Shown: positions 25,704 to 33,443 of the stretch, one piece after another
Layout of the letters: each line of letters begins with the position of its first letter
Numbering within the stretch: the first letter of the stretch is position 1
NCBI GenBank assembly: GCA_018970445.1
Contig: JAGWWF010000003.1
Span: 1-64,000, forward strand
Direction of reading: 5' to 3'
Origin: Alphaproteobacteria bacterium
GTDB taxonomy: Bacteria; Pseudomonadota; Alphaproteobacteria; Sphingomonadales; Sphingomonadaceae
Length of the DNA: 64,000 bases
Translations under genes and position numbers: made by a program
Notes under the pieces: model-generated
What the model saw: the letters and a program-made list of their open reading frames with translations, nothing else
Database searches by the model: none
What the model was told of the DNA's origin: nothing

Positions 25704-25730
25704 ATTGCCGCGATTCGCAGGAGATGCGCA

Positions 25731-25934
25731 ATGATGATGGGGTTGATGCTGGTGGCGTGCCTGGCAAGCTGGGCGCTGGTGGCATTGATGCTGGGCGATG
25801 CCGGTGTCGTGCTGCGGGCCGCCATGCGCGGCGATGCGCGTCAGGGCTGGATGCCGGGGGTTCCGGTTTCGGGCGTGCCGGTTTCGGGGGCAGTGCGGCG
25901 CGCGGCTTCATCCCGCACCTTCATCCGGGCATAG
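25731..25934 (+). CDS. Small putative SOS-induced membrane protein
   Basis: A 67-codon ORF whose first 21 residues (MMMGLMLVACLASWALVALM) form one likely membrane helix, followed by a short basic tail. AGGAG lies seven bases before the ATG, and upstream is a TTGACA promoter with two LexA boxes, so both transcription and translation signals are good. The last 94 bases run antisense to the 3' end of pssA. I do not recognise the family. By location and build it resembles the small SOS-induced membrane division inhibitors of Caulobacter (SidA, DidA), but no sequence likeness is claimed. Confidence 0.6.
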   Translation: MMMGLMLVACLASWALVALMLGDAGVVLRAAMRGDARQGWMPGVPVSGVPVSGAVRRAASSRTFIRA

Positions 25935-26674
25935 GATCGGAAGGCGAAGGGGATGGTTGCGGCATAGACGATGCTGAAGATCGTCAGGGTGGCCCAGGGG
26001 TTGGTGAACAGCGCGCCGGCCACCAGGCCCACCGCCCCCAGCGCCGGCAGCCGCCACGATGCGCGCAGCCGCACCGAACCCCAGCTGTAGGTGGGCAGGT
26101 TCGATACCATCATGAAGGCAACCGCCAGGCTGATGACGGCCACGATGCCCGCGCGCACCACCGGATCGGCCAGCCACACCGGCTCCAGCCAGAAATGCAG
26201 ATAGAAGGGCGTGAGCGTGAGGCCGGCCGCGGCCGGGGCCGGAATGCCGGTGAGATAGCCCAGACGCTTGTGCGGTTGATCGGCGGCATCGATCTGGGCG
26301 TTGAACCGCGCCAGCCGCAGCGCGCAGGCAATGGCATGGGCCAGCGCAATCACCCAGCCCAGCCGGCCGGGCAGATGCTGCAACGCCCACAGATAGAGCA
26401 GCAGCGTGGGCGCGACGCCAAAGGCGGTCACATCCGACAGGCTGTCCAGTTCGGCCCCGAAGCGGCTGCTGGCCTTGAGCAGGCGGGCGATGCGGCCATC
26501 AATACCATCCAGCACGGCGGCCAGCAGGATGAAGGCCACCGCCTTTTCCCATTCGCCGCCGATGGCAAAGCGCACGCCGGTCAGGCCGCAGCCCAGCGCC
26601 AGCACGGTGACGGCATTGGGCACCACGGCACGCAACGGAATGCCGCGACGGCGCGGTGGTTCGGCGCCTGTCAT
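25841..26674 (-). CDS. pssA: CDP-diacylglycerol-serine O-phosphatidyltransferase
   Basis: A 277-residue membrane enzyme that makes phosphatidylserine from CDP-diacylglycerol and serine. The CDP-alcohol phosphotransferase motif D-G-x2-A-R-x8-G-x3-D-x3-D is exact in DGRIARLLKASSRFGAELDSLSD. Several membrane helices follow. The start at 26674 removes seven extra residues of the track ORF. The C-terminus ends with a repeat-like ETGTPETGTP tail that overlaps the 67-codon ORF on the other strand. It lies 39 bases downstream of psd, giving the usual psd-pssA operon for phosphatidylethanolamine synthesis. Confidence 0.95.
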   Translation of the reverse strand: MTGAEPPRRRGIPLRAVVPNAVTVLALGCGLTGVRFAIGGEWEKAVAFILLAAVLDGIDGRIARLLKASSRFGAELDSLSDVTAFGVAPTLLLYLWALQHLPGRLGWVIALAHAIACALRLARFNAQIDAADQPHKRLGYLTGIPAPAAAGLTLTPFYLHFWLEPVWLADPVVRAGIVAVISLAVAFMMVSNLPTYSWGSVRLRASWRLPALGAVGLVAGALFTNPWATLTIFSIVYAATIPFAFRSYARMKVRDEAARRTAPETGTPETGTPGIQP

Positions 26675-26713
26675 GGCAGCAGCGGGCGGGGGCAAGGTTG
26701 CACGGGGCTGGCC

Positions 26714-27562
26714 TTATTGGCTGGTGGCACCCTTGAGCAGGGGCGTGCCCTTGACCGCAAGGATGGTTTCACCGGCAATGCTGCGCTGGCCCACGGCGAC
26801 GGCCGGCACATAACCGGCCGGCAGGAACACATCGACCCGGCTGCCAAAGCGGATCAGGCCAAAGCGTTCACCCACCTTCAGCACCTGGCCCACGGCCACC
26901 CACTTCATGATGCGCCTTGCCACCAGGCCGGCGATCTGGGTGAAGGCGATCTTTTCGCCGGCGGCATTTTCCATCACGAAATATTGCCGCTCATTCTCTT
27001 CGCTGGCCTTGTCGAGCTCGGCATTGAGGAACTTGCCCGGCACATAGACGATGCGGGTGATCCGGCCGGCAACCGGTGCACGGTTCACATGCACATCGAA
27101 CACGTTCATGAACACGGTGATGCGGGTGACAGGGCCGGCGTTCAGCCCGCCTTCCCCCACCAGCTGGCGCGGCACCTCGACATTGGTGATCAGGCTGATC
27201 AGGCCATCGGCCGGAGACACGATCAGATCATCGCCCAGCGGGGTAACGCGCACCGGATCGCGGAAAAAGGCCGCGACCCAGATCGACACGCCCAGCAGGA
27301 TGAAGCTCAGCGCCGTCCATTGCAGCCACAGGCCGGAAACCAGCACCGCCAGCAGCGCGATCCCCAGGAACTTGCGGCCTTCGGGGTGCATGTCGGGGAT
27401 GTTGTATTTCGCCGTTTCGCCCGGCACCAGCGGCAGAGGGCCGGCCGGCAGCGGCGGCGGTTCCGGCAAAGTGGCAGGCGCTTCGGCAGCGACGGGAGCC
27501 AGATCAGGCTCGGCCACAACCGGCTCGGCGGGCGGCAGCGGCGGGGTTTCGGGATCGGTCAT
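26714..27562 (-). CDS. psd: Phosphatidylserine decarboxylase proenzyme
   Basis: A 282-residue enzyme that decarboxylates phosphatidylserine to phosphatidylethanolamine. Two membrane segments lie at about residues 65-105 (FLGIALLAVLVSGLWLQW...LLGVSIWVAAFF), followed by SPADGLISLI and MNVFDVHVNRAPVAG. The self-cleavage site is the Gly-Ser of RFGSRVDVFLP, with Ser241 expected to become the pyruvoyl group. Unusual is a Pro/Glu-rich N-terminal extension of about 50 residues before the first helix. First gene of the psd-pssA operon. Confidence 0.95.
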   Translation of the reverse strand: MTDPETPPLPPAEPVVAEPDLAPVAAEAPATLPEPPPLPAGPLPLVPGETAKYNIPDMHPEGRKFLGIALLAVLVSGLWLQWTALSFILLGVSIWVAAFFRDPVRVTPLGDDLIVSPADGLISLITNVEVPRQLVGEGGLNAGPVTRITVFMNVFDVHVNRAPVAGRITRIVYVPGKFLNAELDKASEENERQYFVMENAAGEKIAFTQIAGLVARRIMKWVAVGQVLKVGERFGLIRFGSRVDVFLPAGYVPAVAVGQRSIAGETILAVKGTPLLKGATSQ

Positions 27563-27645
27563 GGCGGCTGCTTTAGCCGGGCGATACGCCGCTTGGCAAA
27601 TCGCGGCTGATTGCGCCCCTGCCCACTTTGGGCCACAGGGCGCGG

Positions 27646-28203
27646 ATGATCCGTTCGCTGCTGTTGTTCTGTGGGTCGCGCGCCGGCCATGATCCTGCCC
27701 ATGCCGCCCTGGCCGAAGGGCTGGGCCGGCTGTGCGCGGCCCGCGGCGTCACCCTGGTCTATGGCGGCGGCCGGGTGGGCCTGATGGGGGTGGCGGCGCG
27801 GGCGGCCAAGGCGGATGGCGGCCGGGTGATCGGCATCATCCCGCGCCTGTTGATGACCACCGAAGTGGCGCAGGACGGGCTGGACGAACTGCACGTGGTG
27901 GAAACCCTGCACGAGCGCAAGGCGCTGATGCACCGGCTTTCCGATGCGATCATCGCCCTGCCCGGCAGCATCGGCACGCTGGACGAACTGTTCGAAAGCC
28001 TGACCTGGCGCGAGCTCGGCATTCACGACAAGCCGATCTGGCTGCTGGGCGGCAACGGCTATTGGGCCCCGCTGGAGGCGCTGCTGGCCCATATCGGCGC
28101 CGCCGGCTTTGGCCCGCCGCATCTGGCCCGGCTGGCCGAGCCTCTGGACAATCTGGCCGCCCTGTCGGAAAAGCTGGTGGGCAACCCGGCCGACGGCCAT
28201 TGA
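27646..28203 (+). CDS. LOG family protein (TIGR00730-type nucleotide phosphoribohydrolase)
   Basis: A 185-residue Rossmann-like protein: LLLFCGSRAGHDPAH at the start, LVYGGGRVGLMGVAARAA, then RKALMHRLSDAIIALPGSIGTLDELFE. The family active-site motif is normally PGGxGTxxE; here it reads PGSIGTLDE with Ser for the second Gly. LOG proteins release ribose 5-phosphate from nucleoside monophosphates and make free cytokinins in plants and some bacteria; the bacterial role is otherwise unclear. The ATG at 27646 is preferred over the TTG at 27628. Stands alone between divergent psd and icd. Confidence 0.88.
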   Translation: MIRSLLLFCGSRAGHDPAHAALAEGLGRLCAARGVTLVYGGGRVGLMGVAARAAKADGGRVIGIIPRLLMTTEVAQDGLDELHVVETLHERKALMHRLSDAIIALPGSIGTLDELFESLTWRELGIHDKPIWLLGGNGYWAPLEALLAHIGAAGFGPPHLARLAEPLDNLAALSEKLVGNPADGH

Positions 28204-28268
28204 CCGCCGCCGGTTGCAGCCCCTAAGAGGCTGCTACATTACGTCGCAGTTAAATCAGGAACCCCACA

Positions 28269-29492
28269 ATGCCGAAGATCAAGGTCGCAAACCCCGTTGT
28301 CGAGCTGGACGGCGACGAGATGACCCGGATCATCTGGCAGTGGATCCGCGAACAGCTGATCCTGCCCTATCTGGATGTCGATCTGCGCTATTATGATCTG
28401 GGCATCGAGAACCGCGACGACACCAACGACAAGGTGACGGTGGAAAGCGCCAACGCGATTCGCGAATTTGGCGTGGGCGTGAAGTGCGCCACCATCACGC
28501 CCGACGAAGCCCGCGTGAAGGAATTCGGGCTGAAGCGGATGTGGAAATCGCCCAACGGCACCATCCGCAACATCCTGGGCGGCGTGGTGTTCCGCGAGCC
28601 CATCGTGATCAAGTCTGTCCCCCGGCTGGTGCCGGGCTGGACCGATCCGATCGTGATCGGCCGCCATGCCTTTGGCGACCAGTATCGCGCCACCGATTTC
28701 AAGGTGCCCGGCCCCGGCAAGCTGACCATGCGCTGGGAAGCCCATGATGGCAGCGGCGTGATCGAGGAAGAGGTGTTCGAATTCCCGTCGGCCGGTGTGG
28801 CCATGGGCATGTACAATCTGGATGACAGCATCCGTGATTTCGCCCGTGCCTGCATGAATTATGGCCTGGATCGCGGCTGGCCGGTCTATCTTTCGACCAA
28901 GAACACCATCCTCAAGGCCTATGATGGCCGCTTCAAGGATCTGTTCGAAGAGGTTTATGCCGACGAGTTCAAGGCGCAGTTCCGCAAGGCCGGCATCGTG
29001 TATGAACATCGCCTGATCGACGATCTGGTGGCCTCTGCCCTGAAATGGTCGGGCAAGTTTGTCTGGGCCTGCAAGAATTATGATGGCGACGTGCAGTCGG
29101 ACATGGTGGCCCAGGGTTATGGCAGCCTGGGCCTGATGACCAGCATCCTGATGACGCCCGATGGCAAGACGGTGGAAGCCGAAGCCGCCCACGGCACCGT
29201 GACCCGCCATTATCGCATGCACCAGGAAGGCAAGCCGACCAGCACCAACCCGATTGCCAGCATCTTTGCCTGGACGGGTGGCCTGAAGCACCGCGGCAAG
29301 CTGGACGGCACGCCGGAGGTGACGAAATTTGCCGCCGCGCTGGAGCGCATCTGCGTCGAAACCGTGGAATCGGGCGCGATGACCAAGGATCTGGCGCTGC
29401 TGATCGGCCCGGATCAGGCCTGGATGACCACCGAGAAATTCTTCGAGGCCATCCGCGCCAATCTGGATGCCGCCATCGCGAAAGGGCTTTGA
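28269..29492 (+). CDS. icd: NADP-dependent isocitrate dehydrogenase
   Basis: A 407-residue, full-length enzyme of the homodimeric eukaryote-like NADP type common in Alphaproteobacteria. It oxidises isocitrate to 2-oxoglutarate in the citrate cycle. Signature stretches are [19 protein letters not shown], the substrate-binding [31 protein letters not shown], and the metal/cofactor region [22 protein letters not shown]. An ATG with a preceding AGGA supports the start. It is followed within 60 bases by the DUF885 pair. Confidence 0.97.
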   Translation: MPKIKVANPVVELDGDEMTRIIWQWIREQLILPYLDVDLRYYDLGIENRDDTNDKVTVESANAIREFGVGVKCATITPDEARVKEFGLKRMWKSPNGTIRNILGGVVFREPIVIKSVPRLVPGWTDPIVIGRHAFGDQYRATDFKVPGPGKLTMRWEAHDGSGVIEEEVFEFPSAGVAMGMYNLDDSIRDFARACMNYGLDRGWPVYLSTKNTILKAYDGRFKDLFEEVYADEFKAQFRKAGIVYEHRLIDDLVASALKWSGKFVWACKNYDGDVQSDMVAQGYGSLGLMTSILMTPDGKTVEAEAAHGTVTRHYRMHQEGKPTSTNPIASIFAWTGGLKHRGKLDGTPEVTKFAAALERICVETVESGAMTKDLALLIGPDQAWMTTEKFFEAIRANLDAAIAKGL

Positions 29493-29549
29493 GGGCGGCA
29501 CTTGCATCGCCTCCCCCGCCGTTCCAAGAGGATGGCGAGGGAGAGATGC

Positions 29550-31379
29550 ATGACCGATTTCAGGATTGACCGTCGCAGCCTGCTGGCCGGCGGTGCCGTG
29601 GCCGCGCTGGCGGGTGCGCCGGCCGCAGCCCAGACCACCACAGGGGCCGCCGCGACCACCGAAGACGGCAAGTTGCTGGCGCTGTTCGATGCCTTCTTCA
29701 ACGAAGGCGTGGATGAAAGCCCGGAACAGGCCACCAGCCTGGGGCTGGACAAGGGCGCGCGCGCCGCGCTGAAATCGCAATTGTCGGATGCATCGCGCGC
29801 CGGGCGGGATCGGCGGCAGGCGCGCACGGCGGATCGGCTGGCCCGGCTGCGCGCCATCGATCGCGCCGCGCTCAGCCCCAATCGCCAGCTTGATCATGAT
29901 GTGGTGGAATATGATCTCACCCGCGCGGTAAGCGCCGCCCGCCAGTTCCCGTTTGGCGAGGCGCGGGGCAATTTCCAGCCCTATGTGATCAGCCAGCAGC
30001 ATGGCCCCTTCACCCGCACCCCGGATTTTCTGGACACCAACCACCGCATCAGCACCGCCGATGATGCCCAGGCCTATCTGGCCCGGCTGTCGGCCTATGC
30101 CCGCACCCTGGATGAAAATCTGGCCTGGGCGCGCGAGGATGCCGGCAAGGGCGTGATCGCGCCCGATTTCGCGCTGGATCTGGCGCTGGCGCAGTTGCGT
30201 GCCATCCGCACCCAGAAGGCGGGCGACACCGTGCTGGCCACCAGCATCGCCCGCAAGGTGAAGGCCGCCAACATCGCCGGCGATCATGCCGCGCGCGCCG
30301 TGCAGATCATCGAGGCGGAAGTGTATCCGGCCTATGACCGCTATATCGCCGGGGTGGAGGCGCTGCGCGCCAGGGCCAGCAGCGATGCCGGCGTGTGGAA
30401 ACTGCCCGATGGCGCCGCCTATTATGATGCCGGGGTGAAATCATCCACCACCACCAACCTGTCGCCGGAAGAGGTGCACCGGCTGGGCCTGGCGCAGGTG
30501 GCCGATATCAGCGCGCAGCTGGATCTGCTGTTGAAGGCGCAAGGGCTGACCGTGGGCAATGTGGGTGAGCGGCTGACCGCGCTGGGCAATCGGCCCGACC
30601 AGCTGGACGGCAATGATCCCGCCGGCCGCGCGGCCATCATCGCCCGGCTCAATGCCCAGATCGTCGATGCCATGCCGCGCCTGAAAAACCAGTTCATCAC
30701 CCTGCCAAAGGCGGCGGTGGAGGTGCGGCGCGTGCCGGAATTCATCCAGGATGGCGCCGCCAACGGCTATTATCAGGCCCCGGCTCCGGATGGTTCGCGC
30801 CCCGGCGCCTTCTACATCAACCTGAAGGACACGCACGACTGGCCGCGCTTCACCCAGGCCACGCTCACCTATCACGAAGCGGTGCCGGGCCATCACATGC
30901 AGGTGGCGATCGCGCAGGAAAGCCCGGACATTCCGTTGCTGCGCCGGCGCGGCGGCTACAGCGCCTACAGCGAAGGCTGGGCGCTCTATGCCGAACAGGT
31001 GGCCGACGAACTGGGCGTGTATGAAGGCGATCCGCTGGGCCGCATCGGCTATCTGCAAAGCTTTTTGTTCCGCGCCGCCCGGCTGGTCGCCGATACCGGC
31101 ATCCATCACAAGCGCTGGAGCCGCGAACAGGCCACCGCCTATCTGGCGCAAACCACCGGCTATGCCGTGCCGCGCAGCCAGCGCGAGATCGAGCGTTATT
31201 GCGTTAACCCCGGCCAGGCGCTGAGCTACAAGATCGGCCACATGCAATGGGCGAGGCTGCGCGATGCGGTGAAGGCCATGCAGGGCAAGGCGTTTGATCC
31301 GCGCGCCTTCCACGAGATCTTGCGGCTGGGGGCGATGCCGCTGGTGCTGCTGGAACGCGAAGTGATGCGCCGGGCCTGA
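29550..31379 (+). CDS. DUF885 family exported metallopeptidase-like protein, copy 1
   Basis: A 609-residue protein with a twin-arginine-like signal (FRIDRRSLLAGGAVAALAGAPAAAQ), so probably folded before export. The zinc-peptidase-like HEAVPGHH begins at residue 442, with the downstream glutamate region YSAYSEGWALYAEQ, the usual DUF885 arrangement. The start at 29550 is preferred over the TTG at 29502. The gene is followed eight bases later by a close paralog. Function and substrate are not known; members are assumed to be peptidases. Confidence 0.9.
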   Translation: MTDFRIDRRSLLAGGAVAALAGAPAAAQTTTGAAATTEDGKLLALFDAFFNEGVDESPEQATSLGLDKGARAALKSQLSDASRAGRDRRQARTADRLARLRAIDRAALSPNRQLDHDVVEYDLTRAVSAARQFPFGEARGNFQPYVISQQHGPFTRTPDFLDTNHRISTADDAQAYLARLSAYARTLDENLAWAREDAGKGVIAPDFALDLALAQLRAIRTQKAGDTVLATSIARKVKAANIAGDHAARAVQIIEAEVYPAYDRYIAGVEALRARASSDAGVWKLPDGAAYYDAGVKSSTTTNLSPEEVHRLGLAQVADISAQLDLLLKAQGLTVGNVGERLTALGNRPDQLDGNDPAGRAAIIARLNAQIVDAMPRLKNQFITLPKAAVEVRRVPEFIQDGAANGYYQAPAPDGSRPGAFYINLKDTHDWPRFTQATLTYHEAVPGHHMQVAIAQESPDIPLLRRRGGYSAYSEGWALYAEQVADELGVYEGDPLGRIGYLQSFLFRAARLVADTGIHHKRWSREQATAYLAQTTGYAVPRSQREIERYCVNPGQALSYKIGHMQWARLRDAVKAMQGKAFDPRAFHEILRLGAMPLVLLEREVMRRA

Positions 31380-31387
31380 AGGGACAG

Positions 31388-33196
31388 ATGACGATGATCA
31401 ACCGCCGCGAACTTCTGGCCGGTGCCGCCACCACCGCCGCACTGGCCGCCACCGGGGCCGGGGCGCAAGCTGCCAGCCCGGCCGATACCGCCCTGCTGCG
31501 CCTGTTCGACACGATGTTTGCCGAGGATATCGCCGCATCGCCGGAACGCGCCACCGCCCTGGGGCTGGATGTGGGCGCCAACGCCGATCTGAAATCACAG
31601 CTTTCCGATTACAGCCGCGCCGGGCGCGGCAAGGCGATGGCGCGCGCCGCCAGCCAGCTGGAACGGCTGCGCGCCATCGGCAGTGGCCTGTCCACCCCGC
31701 GCCAACTCGACAAGGACATCGTCGAGTATGACCTGTCGCGCCGGGTCGCCAACGAACGCCGCTTTGGCTTTGGCAGTGCCGGCGGCAATTTCGCGCCCTA
31801 TGTGCTGACCCACAGCGAAGGCGCCTACCGCGAGGTGCCGGGCTTCCTGGAAAACCAGCACCGGGTCCGCAATGCCGACGAAGCCGAAGCCTGGCTCTCA
31901 CGCGTGGGCGGCTTTGCCACTGCGCTGGATCAGAACACGGATCGCCTGCAGGCCGAAGCCGCGATGGGCGTGATGCCGCCGGCCTTCCTGCTTGATTTGG
32001 CGCTGCCACAGATGCGCCGCTTGCGCGCTGCGCCGGCCGGGCAGAGCGTGCTGGTGACAGCGCTGGCCGCCAAGGCTGCCGCTGCCAGCGTGGCGGGAGA
32101 CTGGGCCACCCGCGCCGCTGCGCTGGTGGAAACCGTTGTGCAACCAGCGCTTGATCGCCAGATTGCCGCCGTCACCGCCCTGCGCGCCCGCGCCAGCATG
32201 GATGCCGGGGTGTGGAAACTTCCCGAAGGTGCCGCCTATTATGATGCGGCGGTGAAATCATCGACCACCACCGATTATTCGGCCGAAGAGGTGCACCAGC
32301 TGGGCCTGGCGCAGGTGGCGGAAATCTCGGCGCAGCTGGATGGGCTGTTGAAGGGCCAGGGCTTCACACAGGGCACGGTGGGCCAGCGGCTGGTGGCGTT
32401 GAACGAACGGCCAAACCAAGTTTATCCAAACACCGATCCCGGCAAGGAAGAGCTGCTCACCGAATTGCGCGGCCATGCCGCCGCCATGTATCCGCGGCTG
32501 GATAAACTGTTCATTTCGCAGCCAAAATCGAAACTGGACGTGCGCCGCGTGCCGCCCGCCATCCAGGAGGGCGGTGCGGGCGCCTATTACAACGCCGGCA
32601 CGGTGGACGGATCGCGCAACGGCACCTTCTTCATCAACCTGACCGACAGTTTCGACCGGCCCAAGTTCGGCCTGCCCACCGTGACCTTCCACGAAGGCGT
32701 GCCGGGCCATCATTTCCAGGTGATGCTGGCGCTGGAAAGCCCGGATGTGCCGCCGATCCGCCGCCGCGCCGGTTACAGCGCCTATACCGAAGGTTGGGCG
32801 CTCTATGCCGAAACGCTGGCCGACGAGATCGGCTATTACGACGGCAACCCGCTGGGGCGCATCGGTTATCTGCAAAGCCTGTTGTTCCGCGCGACCCGGC
32901 TGGTGGTGGACACCGGCATCCACCACAAGCGCTGGACGAAGGACCAGGCCATCGACTGGATGGTGGGCGCCACCGGCTTTGCCAGGGGCCGCACCACGCG
33001 CGAGATCGTGCGTTATTGCGCAGCGCCGGGCCAGGCGCTGAGCTACAAGATCGGCCACACCAAATGGCTGGCAGTGCGCGATGCCGTGAAGAAGAAGCAG
33101 GGGGCCGCGTTCGACATCCGCCAGTTCCATGAAATCCTGCGGCTGGGGGCGATGCCGCTGGTGCTGCTGGAACGCGAGGCGCTGCGACGGGCTTGA
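31388..33196 (+). CDS. DUF885 family exported metallopeptidase-like protein, copy 2
   Basis: A 602-residue paralog of the preceding gene, sharing long stretches (DAGVWKLP.GAAYYDA.VKSSTTT and GRIGYLQSLLFRATRLVVDTGIHHKRW). Its signal is also twin-arginine-like (MINRRELLAGAATTAALAAT). The metal motif is HEGVPGHH at residue 435, with YSAYTEGWALYAE downstream. The eight-base gap and the likeness show a tandem duplication within one transcription unit. The copies differ most in the first 250 residues, which suggests separate substrates. Confidence 0.9.
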   Translation: MTMINRRELLAGAATTAALAATGAGAQAASPADTALLRLFDTMFAEDIAASPERATALGLDVGANADLKSQLSDYSRAGRGKAMARAASQLERLRAIGSGLSTPRQLDKDIVEYDLSRRVANERRFGFGSAGGNFAPYVLTHSEGAYREVPGFLENQHRVRNADEAEAWLSRVGGFATALDQNTDRLQAEAAMGVMPPAFLLDLALPQMRRLRAAPAGQSVLVTALAAKAAAASVAGDWATRAAALVETVVQPALDRQIAAVTALRARASMDAGVWKLPEGAAYYDAAVKSSTTTDYSAEEVHQLGLAQVAEISAQLDGLLKGQGFTQGTVGQRLVALNERPNQVYPNTDPGKEELLTELRGHAAAMYPRLDKLFISQPKSKLDVRRVPPAIQEGGAGAYYNAGTVDGSRNGTFFINLTDSFDRPKFGLPTVTFHEGVPGHHFQVMLALESPDVPPIRRRAGYSAYTEGWALYAETLADEIGYYDGNPLGRIGYLQSLLFRATRLVVDTGIHHKRWTKDQAIDWMVGATGFARGRTTREIVRYCAAPGQALSYKIGHTKWLAVRDAVKKKQGAAFDIRQFHEILRLGAMPLVLLEREALRRA

Positions 33197-33265
33197 GGCA
33201 GGGAGCGGGGATTTTCCACGAAACACGCAGCCGTTTTCGCAGCCCCGCTGCTGCACACGGCCAGC

Positions 33266-33412
33266 ATGGCGGCAGCATCGCTGCTGGTGGTGGGCAAAAT
33301 TGCGCCGGGCATGCCCGGTCAGGCCCGTCCCGTCGTGTCAAACGCTGGCGATGGCACGGTGCGCGTGATCGACATGGCCAGCTGGCAGCCGATCAGCGGC
33401 CTGACCACGTGA
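33266..33412 (+). other. Short ORF resembling a beta-propeller remnant
   Basis: A 48-codon ORF in the 247-base gap after the DUF885 pair. Its end (PVVSNAGDGTVRVIDMASWQPI) reads like one blade of a YVTN/NHL beta-propeller. No ribosome-binding site is evident, and the frame stays open upstream without a clear start. It may be a gene remnant or chance. Nothing else is seen in this gap. Confidence 0.25.
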
Positions 33413-33443
33413 CAAGCCGCACCGCTGCCGCCAAGGTGGGCGC

